Positions 52,552-60,075 of a DNA stretch of 64,000 nucleotides are shown piece by piece. The translations under genes and the position numbers were made by a program. Each line of letters starts with the position of its first letter. Positions within the stretch are counted from its first letter, which is position 1. The DNA is from Hemicentrotus pulcherrimus (lineage: Eukaryota > Echinodermata > Echinoidea > Camarodonta > Strongylocentrotidae): NCBI GenBank assembly GCA_003118195.1, contig BEXV01000089.1, forward strand, positions 103,162-167,161. Reading direction: 5' to 3'. The notes under the pieces are model-generated. The model was not told the DNA's origin. It did no database searches and saw only the letters and a list, made by a program, of their open reading frames with translations.

Positions 52552-55415
52552 AGGAGAGAGAGAGAACGTGTAATAGCACGGACGCCAGATAGAAGTACAG
52601 TCTTTCAGAAATTGTTTTATGGGAGAGGGGGTGTCTTGTAAAATATGTTAATTTTATGTCCATTATGCCAGGTTAATTTCGTCCTGACTGTGAAGAGGAA
52701 ATGTAATTGCATAGAGAGAAAAACAGAGAAGACAAAAGGACTGTGAAAAGAGTTTTATGTTTTCCTATCATTCACTTATTCATTCATTCATTCTAAATAA
52801 CATTTATTTTCTTCGATTCCTTTTTTCCTTATTCACAAAGTAATAAGTACATACATCCATAAACACATAAGCAATCTAACATAGCAACAATTTTGATTCA
52901 GGGAAGACGGCTTACTTCCTAAAAACATTATACTTATGTCGGATTAGGGGCGTACGCAGGGGGGNNNNNNNNNNNNNNNNNNNNNNNNNNNNNNNNNNNN
53001 NNNNNNNNNNNNNNNNNNNNNNNNNNNNNNNNNNNNNNNNNNNNNNNNNNNNNNNNNNNNNNNNNNNNNNNNNNNNNNNNNNNNNNNNNNNNNNNNNNNN
53101 NNNNNNNNNNNNNNNNNNNNNNNNNNNNNNNNNNNNNNNNNNNNNNNNNNNNNNNNNNNNNNNNNNNNNNNNNNNNNNNNNNNNNNNNNNNNNNNNNNNN
53201 NNNNNNNNNNNNNNNNNNNNNNNNNNNNNNNNNNNNNNNNNNNNNNNNNNNNNNNNNNNNNNNNCCCCCCCCCTCCCTTGAAAAAATCCTGCGTACGCCG
53301 CTGTGTCGGATACACCTAATACCAATACAATACAATATACAAATGCTAGATTTAAAATAATTAATAAGACAATCACAGTTTGGATAAAGTTTATTCGAAA
53401 GAAAGTGTAATTTCAATTGTAACCCATGCATGGACATGGATTCTGATGTTAAAATAATGCAGACGAAAAGAAGATTGTTAACGTATACTAAGTCATCGTT
53501 AAAAGCTCAAGGCTTTCCTAACAGTCTTCTATCCATTGAAAATTCTTTTACTTCAAAAGTGACTTTAAACTTTCTTGTGAGGATAAGTGGATATTTGGAA
53601 TTGTCAAAAGAAACACCTGGATGATATTGCAGTTTCCATTATCTCCTTCAAAGCAGATGAAATCTCTCTTTTGTAAAATTTATCTGGAGGCATCAGCGTT
53701 TTAGCAAATGTATCATCGATAAAATCATCGTTCTCAAATAGCGATAGCTTCTCCACCCACAAAATAATTTGACTATTGTAAGGGAACTCGAGAGCATGCT
53801 CGTGTAGTTTTCAACATTTTAGATGAGTATTAAAGGAAATGCTCGTGAACATGACAGGCAGATAATAAGTTTATTCCATCGTAGGTTTTGAATTTAATAC
53901 AAGACTTGTGGAAAATCTCAGAGTATATTGAAAGAGAAAGGAAAGGAAAACAGGAAAGATAAAAAGAGAGGGATTGGGAAGAGGTAGAGGGGAAGGGAGA
54001 AAGGGATAAAAGGGGAAATGGAGTGGAAGAATAAAGAGAGGGGAAAAGTAATAGGAAGGAAAGAGAGAAGTAGAAAAGCAACAGTAGAAGGAGGAGAAAA
54101 GTGAAAAAGAGGAACACGAAGAAGAAAAAGAGAGGGAGAGAGAGAGAGAGAGAGAGAGTGTGCGAACTATTCAGCAGTTTTCAATAATGAATGTTTTGTC
54201 TACAGGTTAAAAAGGTGGGGTCGAATTTTAATAAAAAGGTCGTGATCCATTCAAAATGTCATTCAAAATATCTCCTTCCTTTTATTTACACCGATATAAT
54301 GTGAAGTTGCAAAACTGCTATGTGTCAGAGATTACTTAAATTATTGTTTTATTACTATATATTCCTAAATGTAGTATTACCATAGATTATTTATTGTTGT
54401 TATTTTCTATGACAAAATATCGTGTAACAATTATGGCTAATAAGATAATTCAGTTCAACAAAATAACTGCAACCTGAACGAATGAATGAGAGGAAGAGTA
54501 TTAAATGGAAGAGACGAAGGTTATACACGCTCAAAGATAAACACATCTTCTTTCTAAGTTGTCTGTAAGGGATGAAACTCACATGTTTGTATTGGCTGTA
54601 GCTGTCAGCCATTCTCCTGCCATCGAGACAATATCAAGTCCCTGTGAGATCTGGTTGAAGAACCGTGGATGACCTGTTACAGACAGACGGACAGATCAGA
54701 TAGATAAGAGATCATTGAGACGCGTTAAATCGAACTCAGGTAGACTGGGAGAGGAGGAGTAATTATTGATTGAGAATCGAGATAACATGAGGCGAAATGG
54801 TAGACATGTAGGGATTTGTAAGAATAAACGTCCATATGTAAATAATGTTCAGCTCGGAGAGAATCAAATCATATTTACATTTGCTGGATCATTGCATTAA
54901 GATAGAGGCTTTAATTCTCTTGAAGTGTAAAGAGGAAAATATTAAGAGATTTAAGAACGTCAGGGAGAGATGATCGAGGAATAAAGGTAATTTAGAGTAG
55001 AAACCAGAAAATAAATTATGCAATAAATTATCAACACACTGCAGGAAAAGCGCCTAACATAAAAAAAAAAAAACATACAGAAATACACTTTTTTTTTTAA
55101 TGTTTTAAAATAGTTTGAGGATTTATTGACATTTCTACCAGGCGGAAGTTCAAGTAAAAAGTGCATCAACTTGCTCTATACCTGTGTGAACGCAGTATTT
55201 GAGCGTGTTCCTACAATCGTTGAGGATCTGATCGAGGTTCTCCGCCTTGTCCGGGAGCTCCAAGTGAAGCTTCTCCCTCAGATCATGGGGATGGTTGAAT
55301 TCCAGGATCTTGGTGCTACGGTCGTAGGACTCCTCGACATACTCCACCAGGATGTCATGCATCTCCTTCAAGAACTTGACCGTGATACCGCTGGCTCCCT
55401 TGCTTGGGAGAAGGT
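32393..55415 (-). CDS. GAD: Glutamate decarboxylase gene, 14 exons, 5' end missing
   Basis: The product is a PLP-dependent group II decarboxylase that converts glutamate to GABA. Fourteen exons with GT-AG introns join in phase to about 490 residues, which matches animal GAD from the 'DLLP' segment to the C-terminus, so about 100 N-terminal residues are absent. Key residues visible are [27 protein letters not shown] and NPHK, whose Lys forms the PLP Schiff base, then [14 protein letters not shown] and NFFRM near the end. GAD rather than cysteine sulfinate decarboxylase is favoured by NTNMFTYE, ATAGTTV and HKMMG, where CSAD differs, although 'YLFQQDK' is a CSAD-like touch. Oddities are Cys in 'GGAVCNLY', where Ser is usual, and a C-terminal extension 'KPLTWDA'. 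The largest introns are 5950 and 6066 bases, and the second carries an antisense tRNA array. No first exon or promoter was found up to 64000. Confidence 0.96.
32969..33058 (-). CDS. GAD: GAD exon (PELTNVCFW)
   Basis: 30 codons between CAG and GT, from [15 protein letters not shown] to QLKLHK. In family alignments the conserved 'NVCFW' strand and 'KLHKVAP' join correctly to the next exon. It is in phase 0 at both ends. Confidence 0.96.
33350..33410. repeat. AT-rich trinucleotide microsatellite
   Basis: ATG/ATA/AAT repeats in the short intron next to the 33457-33511 exon. They produce the Tyr-rich frame seen on the minus strand. Confidence 0.85.
33457..33511 (-). CDS. GAD: GAD exon ([15 protein letters not shown])
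   Basis: 55 bases starting with one base that completes a split Gln codon, then [18 protein letters not shown]. It aligns with the family's 'YL--KIK-REGFE-V' helix, ends in phase 0 and has a GTGGGT donor. Confidence 0.95.
34037..34170. mobile_element. Foldback MITE in a GAD intron
   Basis: The two arms of about 47 bases, starting GGGTTGCGTTTCATGAAACC and ending in the inverted GGTTTCGTGACACGCTGCCC, pair with about seven mismatches around a short loop. There is no coding capacity. Confidence 0.75.
34197..34255. repeat. Short inverted repeat next to the MITE
   Basis: GAATTCACAAAGGAGG (34197-34212) is inverted as CCTCCTTTATAAATTC (34240-34255). The loop itself contains an inverted pair, GACAAACCTAGGTTTGTC. 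It could be a hairpin in RNA or another tiny foldback element. Confidence 0.65.
34483..34532 (-). CDS. GAD: GAD exon ([16 protein letters not shown])
   Basis: 50 bases, 16 codons and two bases of a split Gln. It aligns with the family's 'GT-GFE-QINK---LA' segment. The acceptor is TTACAG and the donor GTAAGT. Confidence 0.96.
34875..35060. repeat. (GA)n purine tract
   Basis: GAGA repeats on the + strand, CT-rich as seen in the GAD transcript orientation, in the 2836-base GAD intron. The Ser/Leu-rich minus-strand frames (34733-35125, 34843-35121) are repeat artefacts. Confidence 0.95.
35061..35816. other. GAD intron sequence, nothing recognised
   Basis: AT-rich intron DNA with a few chance frames (35262-35453, 35506-35736). 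Confidence 0.5.
35817..35840. repeat. Poly-C run
   Basis: An uninterrupted C run, preceded by a C-rich stretch. Its length is likely unreliable. Confidence 0.95.
35841..37234. other. GAD intron sequence, nothing recognised
   Basis: No exon fits the GAD alignment here, because the flanking exons join directly. No repeat was identified. Confidence 0.5.
37235..37336. mobile_element. Near-perfect foldback MITE close to a GAD donor
   Basis: The arms are 45 bases long (37235-37279 and 37292-37336) with three mismatches. The ends are TAGGGACTTTTAGA and the inverted TCTAAAAGTCCCTA, and the TA at each tip could be the target duplication. In the GAD pre-mRNA it begins 33 bases after the 37369 exon boundary and would fold into a strong hairpin. 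Confidence 0.85.
37369..37518 (-). CDS. GAD: GAD exon (catalytic loop, [14 protein letters not shown])
   Basis: Exactly 50 codons in phase 0. It contains [18 protein letters not shown], the segment that covers the mobile catalytic loop in animal GADs and holds a conserved Tyr there, then [19 protein letters not shown]. The donor is GTAACT and the acceptor TTCAG. Confidence 0.97.
37519..39502. other. Largest GAD intron, part before the tRNA array
   Basis: Bases 37740-37990 have irregular 'gggtttaggg'-like words similar to those at 9660 and 47160. The remainder is AT-rich without a recognised feature. Confidence 0.45.
39503..39573 (+). tRNA. tRNA-Thr(CGU), array copy 1
   Basis: 71 bases fold as a cloverleaf. 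The acceptor GGCCTGG/CCAGGCC is perfect, and the anticodon arm TCTGT-CTCGTAA-ACAGA gives anticodon CGU. The T arm is GAGAG/CCCTC with one mismatch and loop TTCAAAC. Box A TGGCCAAGTGG matches the consensus. T runs follow within 20 bases and could stop polymerase III. G35 and U36 fit threonine identity. Confidence 0.8.
39649..39719 (+). tRNA. tRNA-Thr(CGU), array copy 2
   Basis: Same cloverleaf and anticodon as copy 1, with perfect acceptor pairing. The T loop is TTCGATC. The unit start is 146 bases after copy 1, and a T-rich tract follows. Confidence 0.8.
39798..39868 (+). pseudogene. tRNA-Thr(CGU)-like, array copy 3
   Basis: The CGU anticodon is kept. The acceptor has one mismatch (GGCCTGG/CCAAGCC), the anticodon stem has a mismatch at its outer pair (TCTGT/ACAGT), and the D loop has changed. 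It is probably decaying, but it may still be transcribed because box A is almost intact. Confidence 0.6.
39944..40014 (+). pseudogene. tRNA-Thr(CGU)-like, array copy 4
   Basis: The anticodon arm is intact with CGU, but the acceptor pairs poorly (GGCTTGG with CGAGGTC: wobbles and a mismatch). This unit and its flanks are repeated exactly at copy 6. Confidence 0.6.
40098..40168 (+). tRNA. tRNA-Thr(CGU), array copy 5
   Basis: Perfect acceptor, intact anticodon arm with CGU, and T loop TTCGAAC. It differs from copy 1 by one base in the T loop. Confidence 0.8.
40244..40314 (+). pseudogene. tRNA-Thr(CGU)-like, array copy 6
   Basis: Identical to copy 4, including the weak acceptor, 300 bases downstream. 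It therefore came from a duplication of a two-unit block. Confidence 0.6.
40398..40468 (+). pseudogene. tRNA-like copy 7, anticodon changed to CGA
   Basis: The anticodon loop reads CTCGAAA, so the anticodon would be CGA (serine codon UCG) in a threonine-type body. Box B is damaged (TTTTAAC), and the first acceptor pairs are altered (GCCCTGG). This looks like decay rather than recoding. Confidence 0.6.
40541..41347 (+). mobile_element. L2-type non-LTR retrotransposon, 5'-truncated
   Basis: This is the 3' 807 bases of an L2/CR1-like element. It encodes the C-terminal part of the reverse transcriptase, with NLGVIF at its start, [31 protein letters not shown] and [14 protein letters not shown] stop near the start and a frameshift at an A run around 41080-41090 make it dead. 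The tail has 'gcgctta' and then ATT repeats, as in other L2 elements. ATGCAA at 40535-40540 is repeated at 41348-41353, immediately before tRNA copy 8. It shares the array's + orientation and is antisense to GAD. Confidence 0.9.
41354..41424 (+). tRNA. tRNA-Thr(CGU), array copy 8
   Basis: CGU anticodon arm intact. The acceptor pairs with one G-T wobble (GGCCTGG/TCAGGCC). It sits directly behind the retrotransposon's ATT tail, so its original 5' flank has been moved away by 807 bases. Confidence 0.75.
41500..41570 (+). pseudogene. tRNA-Thr(CGU)-like, array copy 9
   Basis: CGU anticodon kept and the T stem is good (GAGGG/CCCTT), but the T loop is CTCAAAT and the 3' acceptor strand is scrambled. 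It is probably not functional. Confidence 0.6.
41793..41864 (+). pseudogene. tRNA-like copy 10, anticodon UGA
   Basis: Clearly related to the array (GGCCTAG start, box A CGCCAAGTGG). The anticodon loop CTTGAAA would give UGA, and the anticodon stem is mismatched (TCTGT/AAAGA). It is the most decayed unit and ends the array. Confidence 0.55.
41865..43584. other. GAD intron, part after the tRNA array
   Basis: AT-rich. It includes A- and T-runs but no recognisable repeat, exon or further tRNA unit. Confidence 0.45.
43585..43663 (-). CDS. GAD: GAD exon with the PLP lysine (NPHK)
   Basis: 79 bases, starting with one base of a split Arg codon and then [20 protein letters not shown]. The Lys of NPHK is the residue that binds pyridoxal phosphate. 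HKMMG is GAD-like; CSAD proteins usually have HKLLA. The donor is GTGAGT. Confidence 0.97.
44289..44353 (-). CDS. GAD: GAD exon ([16 protein letters not shown])
   Basis: 65 bases, with 21 codons and two bases of a split Arg. Together with the preceding exon it restores VDAAWGG, whose Asp contacts the PLP ring nitrogen in this family. The split between D and A is at a phase-0 intron. Confidence 0.97.
44757..44778. repeat. T run followed by a G run
   Basis: About 12 T then 10 G inside a GAD intron. It is a likely site of length error. Confidence 0.85.
45011..45127 (-). CDS. GAD: GAD exon ([16 protein letters not shown])
   Basis: 39 codons in phase 0 at both ends, from [20 protein letters not shown] to [15 protein letters not shown] is conserved in GADs; the CSAD group has a Ser in this motif. 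The acceptor is CATCAG and the donor GTGAGT. Confidence 0.97.
45594..45648 (-). CDS. GAD: GAD exon ([18 protein letters not shown])
   Basis: 55 bases that finish a split Arg codon and then encode [18 protein letters not shown]. It corresponds to the 'RGKIIPADLE--I--A---G' segment of the family. Confidence 0.95.
46058..46137 (-). CDS. GAD: GAD exon ([18 protein letters not shown])
   Basis: 80 bases, 26 codons and two bases of a split Arg. [18 protein letters not shown] matches the family's 'SHYS--KAA--LG-GTDN'. The acceptor is TTTTAG and the donor GTAAGT. Confidence 0.97.
46898..47013 (-). CDS. GAD: GAD exon ([15 protein letters not shown])
   Basis: 116 bases. It completes a split Gly, then encodes [18 protein letters not shown] and [16 protein letters not shown]. 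The usual 'GG-xSNMY' here has Cys instead of Ser. The exon ends on SEQ, and the next begins SHFS. Confidence 0.97.
47014..48525. other. GAD intron with G-rich words
   Basis: Bases 47160-47290 contain 'gggttggggttgc' and 'ggtttaatttaggtttaagg', similar in style to 37740 and 9660. The rest is AT-rich. Confidence 0.4.
48526..48632 (-). CDS. GAD: GAD exon ([13 protein letters not shown])
   Basis: 107 bases. It completes a split Met, then encodes [20 protein letters not shown] and [12 protein letters not shown]. This is among the most conserved parts of group II decarboxylases. The two-residue gap after VGY relative to human GAD1 is natural variation. Confidence 0.97.
48633..50726. other. First part of the 5950-base GAD intron
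   Basis: No GAD exon belongs here, because the flanking exons join inside a Met codon. The frame at 50251-50619 (122 residues, minus) has no family resemblance. Nothing else was recognised. Confidence 0.45.
50727..51784. mobile_element. ~1.06 kb inverted-repeat element with a 3' hairpin
   Basis: The left end TTAAGGCCGGCTCACA (from 50726) and the right end, read inverted (TAAAGGCTGGTTCACA), are similar. TTA next to each end could be a 3-bp target duplication, as in PIF/Harbinger elements. The GC-rich inside has no transposase. The 3' part contains a strong hairpin with 65-base arms (51567-51631 and 51688-51752, seven mismatches). Confidence 0.55.
51785..52469. other. GAD intron, nothing recognised
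   Basis: No recognised element. The word 'cagtggcgtaacttg' near 52250 resembles the edge of other transposon copies, but no partner was found. Confidence 0.35.
52470..52568. repeat. (GA)n purine tract
   Basis: GAGA repeats in the large GAD intron; the minus-strand Ser/Leu frame across it is an artefact. Confidence 0.95.
52947..53299. mobile_element. Inverted-repeat element interrupted by an assembly gap
   Basis: GGCGTACGCAGG at 52949-52960 is inverted as CCTGCGTACGCC at 53288-53299. Inside, the left side continues as a G run and the right side as a C run, and the interior is unknown (300 N). The right flank (ccctcccttgaaaaaatcc) gives the reading frames that cross the gap, which are artefacts. 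Confidence 0.65.
52965..53264. other. Assembly gap (300 N)
   Basis: Exactly 300 undetermined bases, flanked by a G run and a C run. The length is probably an estimate. Confidence 0.99.
53310..54119. other. GAD intron; purine-rich toward the end
   Basis: From about 53930 the + strand is GA-rich, which gives a Leu/Phe/Ser-rich minus-strand frame (53830-54117). No exon was recognised. Confidence 0.45.
54120..54160. repeat. (GA)n tract
   Basis: A short GAGA repeat closing the purine-rich stretch. Confidence 0.9.
54583..54673 (-). CDS. GAD: GAD exon ([13 protein letters not shown])
   Basis: 91 bases. It completes a split Gly, then encodes [20 protein letters not shown] and [10 protein letters not shown] (last codon split). 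NTNM followed by FTYE in the next exon separates GAD from CSAD, which has NTSQYTYE. The acceptor is TAACAG and the donor GTGAGT. Confidence 0.97.
55182..55415 (-). CDS. GAD: GAD exon, most 5' one found
   Basis: 234 bases. They complete a codon (most likely Asp, from the family's 'RDLLP') and then encode [36 protein letters not shown] and [18 protein letters not shown]. The acceptor is TTCTACAG and the donor GTATAG. Upstream residues (about 100 in animal GADs) are missing, so an earlier coding exon must exist above 55415. The 108-residue + strand frame at 55126-55452 is a shadow of this exon. Confidence 0.96.
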
Positions 55416-55642
55416 CTGTAGAAGGGTGAGGGGGAATCAAGAGATGGGGTGAAGAAATAGGAGGGAGTGGGCAACGGGAGGGGAGGTTTTGAAGAAAGGT
55501 ATGAAAAGATATAGGTGTGTGTGTAAGCGAGAGAGAGAGAGAGAGGGGGAGAGGGAGAGAGAGAAAGGTAGATTTTGATGTTGAAATAAGAGAGAAAATG
55601 GAGGGGAAAGAGGATCAAATTGAGAGAGGGGGAGATAAAAAT

Positions 55643-55675
<33 letters not shown>

Positions 55676-57369
55676 GAGAAGAGATTGATTTGGATTTTGA
55701 GATACAAAGGGGATGAGTAGAAGAGTAGAAGAGAAATGAAGAGATAAAGAGAGAGAGAGGGGGAGAGAGAGAGAGAGAGATAGAGGGGGATGAATGGGTT
55801 GGGGCAACGGTTGGAGAAAGATGGACAGGAAGGGAAGAGAGAGGGACAGAAAGGATATAGAAAATGACAAAATATTAGGAAAATTATTGCTTGAAAATAT
55901 AATTAAATCACTATTAAGTGTAATTCTAAGACCTTTATGCTTTTATTTGTTAAATCCCAAGCTTTAACTATTATTTTTTTCCTGCACAAGGCTCCTCTTT
56001 AAGATTTTCTTTCCATCCAAAAAATCCCATACTCCGCTAAATTGGCGTCGGTAGGCCTCCTACCACTAGTTTATGTAAATACATATATACTTCTCCCTTT
56101 CCATTTCTCCCTAATTTTCTATTTATATCTGTCTCGATATATCCCTTTACAAATACTCTATTCCCTTCTCATTTGTTATCCCCTATGCAATGGTAGCTTC
56201 CAAAAGTACGCTCTGCTATACTTTCTGCAATCTTAACGTCAAACACATCTCAGAGTAAAACACCAAGCAGACGACCATCATTCAAATCGTTACTATCGTT
56301 TGTCTTCTCCTATCGATCATCCCTCGTTTTTAAGACAAACAGGACCACTACCGGTATATTGACAGAGCTGATTTGGGACGTACGATCCGCCCAACGGTCA
56401 GGGTATACCAACCTCTTTTTTTCATTATTTTCTTTAAATCGAAGGATAAAAGCATTCACCGGTAATGGTATCGCGAGTAGTACCCATGGAGGGAATTTGT
56501 CCGTAAATCGCTCCAAATTGGGGGAAATTCGGATCATTTTCGTAAAAGAGGGCAAAGATAGGTTTTTCTCAAATTTAATTTTTGATGAGCTTGTTTGTGT
56601 CATGTTCTGCCAATTTTCTCTGATTTGTTTACGCGCCATGGTCATCTGTTTGGCCAAGGATGAAAGCGCTGGAAAGTACTTTTCTTCATGGCTGAATTTT
56701 TTTCTTTATCTTATCTTGAGTCTGTGATCCAGATCTCCAGTTCTATATCATGATCTGCTCTCTCCATCTCATATTTTGTAGGGTTATAACCTCGAAGGAA
56801 ATTATAAACAGCTATAAAACAATTTAAAGTTTTACCATTGCACTTGCTTCAAGAAAATAATATTGATAACCAGAAGCATAATTATGTATAAACACTTTGC
56901 CAATCGAAAGTGAATATTTTTTTCCAGGTAAATGCATTTGAAGTCTTTTTCAACACGACCAAAGAGTCAAGACATAGCATATACACACCGCATCTATACA
57001 CGTCATTTGGTTTTATAATCTGGTAGAGTTCAATCATTCCCATTTGTCGAATGCTAACCATTAACGGTTGGGAAAACTTCGGTCAGCCGCACACCTATTT
57101 TTTTAGATGAATTCCTTTAAAAAAAATCAATCATTCAATCATTTTATTAGTATCCTTGCACCCACATCCCATAAGAGGTATGGATTGTTATTTAGGAAAC
57201 AAAAATTAACAGTGCAATAGAAGGAAAAGGGAACACGCGCGCCGAAAATAGTCCGAATAGCGATTGAGTTAATGCAATTTTGATCATCTGCAAATGCGAC
57301 GCCATTTGAAGTGATTATTGAATTTTCTGTCATCTTACCCTCCCTCCCCTTTCCATTAAAATGTTTGTC
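55416..57369. other. Upstream GAD intron or 5' flank
   Basis: Bases 55520-55790 are GA repeats with a (TA)n block at 55642-55674. Beyond that are overlapping chance frames on both strands at 56310-56727. I searched the minus strand for an exon ending in a 'FxxLYARD' segment and found none. Confidence 0.45.
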
Positions 57370-57620
57370 TCCCCCCCCCCTCTCTCTCTCTCTTTCTTTT
57401 TTTGTGTGTATCCTTAATCTACCTCTCTGTATATTCGTTTGTCTGTCTGTCTGTCTGTATGTCTGTCTTTTTGTCTCTATCTCTCTCTTTGTCACTCTTC
57501 TTCTCCTTTCCATCTTTCTCCGACCGTCTTCTATTCCCCCTCTCCCTTTTTCTCTTATCTAGTGCTCTGTTTGTTTATCTCTCTCTCTCTCTCTCTCTCT
57601 CTCCCTCTCCCTCTTATTCA
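57370..57620. repeat. CT-rich simple repeats
   Basis: (CT)n, (CTGT)n and CTCTCC repeats. They produce the Ser/Leu/Val frames at 57311-57648. Confidence 0.95.
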
Positions 57621-59639
57621 CTCTCACTCTCACCATAAGATTCTCTGACTTTCCCTCTCACTCTCCCGCTCCTTTCAAGATCCCTGTATTCTTCTCCCAT
57701 ATTACAGTCTCTTCCAGACTCTCCCACTACCTGTTTGCGTAACTGCCAAACTCGCCGAGGTTCCAAATCTTCCCTGATCTCAACCACATAGACGAGACGT
57801 TAAACTCAGCTGGACTAACAGTGATGACGTCATTGAGTGGCGAGGTTAATAAGCATGACTATCATTTCATTAGGGGTATTTTTTTTCTTGAAGTCCATCA
57901 ATGTCTTCAAATCGCTTGGAGATGCATCACAATTCAGTAATGTCACTTTGCAATGTGTGCCGTCTCGATCTCACGTATCAAAGCATATCCTCCTATCGTT
58001 TGTTTTGATCTGTTCCAATTATTTGTCAAATACCGAGGGAACGGATTTTCTTTAAGTGTGTCTATGTTTTCTTTACCCCCTGTTCTATCCGGACCTCCTA
58101 TACCCCCATGTCTAGTAAACTTCAAGAATTCGCTTCGCCCCCCTCCCCCGGCCCCCCACTCGCTCTCTCTCTATATATTATTTATTTCCTTTTTCCCATT
58201 TTTTTTCTTCTTTTATTTTTCTATCATTTTTCTTCTTTTTGTTCCCGCTGTCTCCATATTGTTGCCCTTCAGTCTCTCTCTATTTGCTTTCATGGTTGTG
58301 ATTTCTCTTTCATTCGTATACGTTTAGGGTGCGTGAAATAAAGGAAAACTGTCCAATCCGTACAAAATGAATTTCATCTACTTTTTAAAATATAAATACT
58401 TACAGAAAAACGCCTTTAGCATTGAAGCTTTCTCTTATTGTAGATTCCTTAATACTATCAAGAATTATCAGGCAATCTCAAATGATAGTAAGCATTTTAT
58501 CACCTTTTTTTGTTAAAGCTCGATAATGAACTGGTAGTCACACCCTTAAAACTTAAGTGTCGTATCAACACAAACAGATTAAAAGAGCGGGGAAATTTTA
58601 CACTCACACAGGATTAAGACTCACTTCTCTTTTTTTGCCAGGCTCAAACACTATAAAAAATTTCTCAGCGCACAAAGATTTATACTGTTTAATCTTCTTG
58701 TAAGAGTGGGCACTCCACGACACGTTTAAATGTTGATCTAACACTTCAGATTTTAGAGCGTAATTTCCTCTCTTAAACGTACCCTAGTTGAAATTAGTCA
58801 GATCTGGCAAATCTAGGGATATCTCTTTTATAATGGAATGGCAAATTCCATCATTAAAAATATTCTGTGTTAATATCATCAAAAATAGACACTGCACGCT
58901 ATTCAAATTGCACTTTCCCAATACACCAGAGCATGCGTGCGATATGAGCAGCGAGGTTATCATTTCTTCTGACGTAAATACGATGTAAATCAACAACAAA
59001 ATTATAATATCTGTTCATTCCACTATTGTGATCCATCACCTTTCTCATGCACCAAAATCAAGGATCGCGTTGTTATAGATACATAAAATCTCCATAACAA
59101 TGAAGAATGGAAACCTGTTGAACTCTTGCTTGGTAATCCTGCAAAATGCTGCCCATCAATCTATATACAAGCTATGAATATTCTTTACAATGTACCGGGA
59201 CAACCAAACTGTTACCAAACACCTTTTCTGCGTGTGGATTTAGAGAGGCTTATATATATACTAAGCCTTTAAAACTGTATATGGAGGTAGACTACAATCA
59301 GTTTATTGTTCATATGATTATATCAACTATTCATTAAATTCGTGTTCATATATGGGAGTACTTTCAAGATAACATATTGGTGAAGTTTTTTTTTTTTAAT
59401 CCTATGCGATAAGTATATTGTATAATGTTTAGTAACGAATACCTTTTTAATTTTTTATTATAAAGAAAGGGTCAACCTTTATCTAAGGATTATGTCCTTG
59501 TCCAATATGTTCTTATTATGTTGTATGAAATGTTTTTTTTTTAATGAATGAAATAAAATTGAATTGAATTAAATTAAGTCGTATTATTTAATCCTTTTTC
59601 AGTGACAAAATATCAGCGGAATAGTGTTTTACCCACATT
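57621..59639. other. Unassigned sequence upstream of GAD
   Basis: No defendable exon. Bases 58130-58280 are again pyrimidine-rich. The frame at 57953-58327 overlaps that tract. Confidence 0.4.
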
Positions 59640-59720
59640 GTTGTTTCGTCCCCCTCGACCCAGGTGTATAAAATGGATACCTGGAAAATCTTTGGTAGCA
59701 ATGATTGCAGCAGGTCTCTC
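59640..59720 (+). repeat. SINE-like fragment
   Basis: A block reading CCAGGTGTATAAAATGGATA followed by CCTGG is similar to the tail of the element at 5595-5885. The tRNA head is not recognisable. It overlaps the 110-residue frame at 59602-59934, which is therefore doubtful. Confidence 0.4.
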
Positions 59721-59859
59721 CTGTGGATTAGGATACCTTATGTATAAAACATCGTACTACTCCATAATTATCATTTCCATGGTTAGTTTGAGGAAAGAAA
59801 TTTTAAAACGACGTTATCCATTAAAAAAAAGTGTGTCTGAAACGGATAAAAATGATACT

Positions 59860-60075
59860 GATAATAATTATACTAGAAATGATTTAAACAATAACAACTT
59901 TAATAATGATGATGATAATAATAATATTTTTTAAAAATCTGGATTTATATAGTGCCTAATACGAAATGTCATCTGTAAGCGCTCCACCAATATTATTACC
60001 CCGACCATCGGATTCATTCACACACGATGTGCACCATTTACACTACCCGGAGATTATTCCTGGACATAGAACTTG
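59860..60075 (+). repeat. AAT microsatellite plus dispersed repeat
   Basis: AAT/GAT repeats are followed by 'ggatttatatagtgcctaat', 'gtaagcgctccacc' and 'cattcacacacgatgtgcac'. The 'atatag-gc...agcgct' arrangement is a common dispersed repeat in sea urchin DNA as I remember it. This assignment rests on memory only. Confidence 0.4.

Noticed and set aside
52912..53437. Three long minus-strand frames of 123-167 residues
   Set aside because: They consist mostly of X residues from the assembly gap plus transposon end sequence.
55126..55452. 108-residue + strand frame that looks coding
   Set aside because: It is the antisense shadow of the GAD exon at 55182-55415, which matches the family on the minus strand.
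55355..55870. 171-residue minus-strand Ser/Leu/Pro frame
   Set aside because: Mostly GA/TA repeats; only its end overlaps the real GAD exon, in a different frame.
56310..56727. Overlapping 115- and 122-residue frames on opposite strands as a GAD 5' exon or other gene
   Set aside because: Neither contains the expected segment before 'DLLP', and their possible donors are in the wrong phase.
57720..57840. Minus-strand candidate for the missing GAD exon with a GTAGTG donor
   Set aside because: The frame needed to join the 55415 exon contains a stop, and there is no GAD similarity.
58380..58450. Minus-strand open stretch ending in a GTAAGT donor
   Set aside because: The phase does not fit the GAD exon at 55415, and no similarity is seen; it remains only a chance splice-like site.
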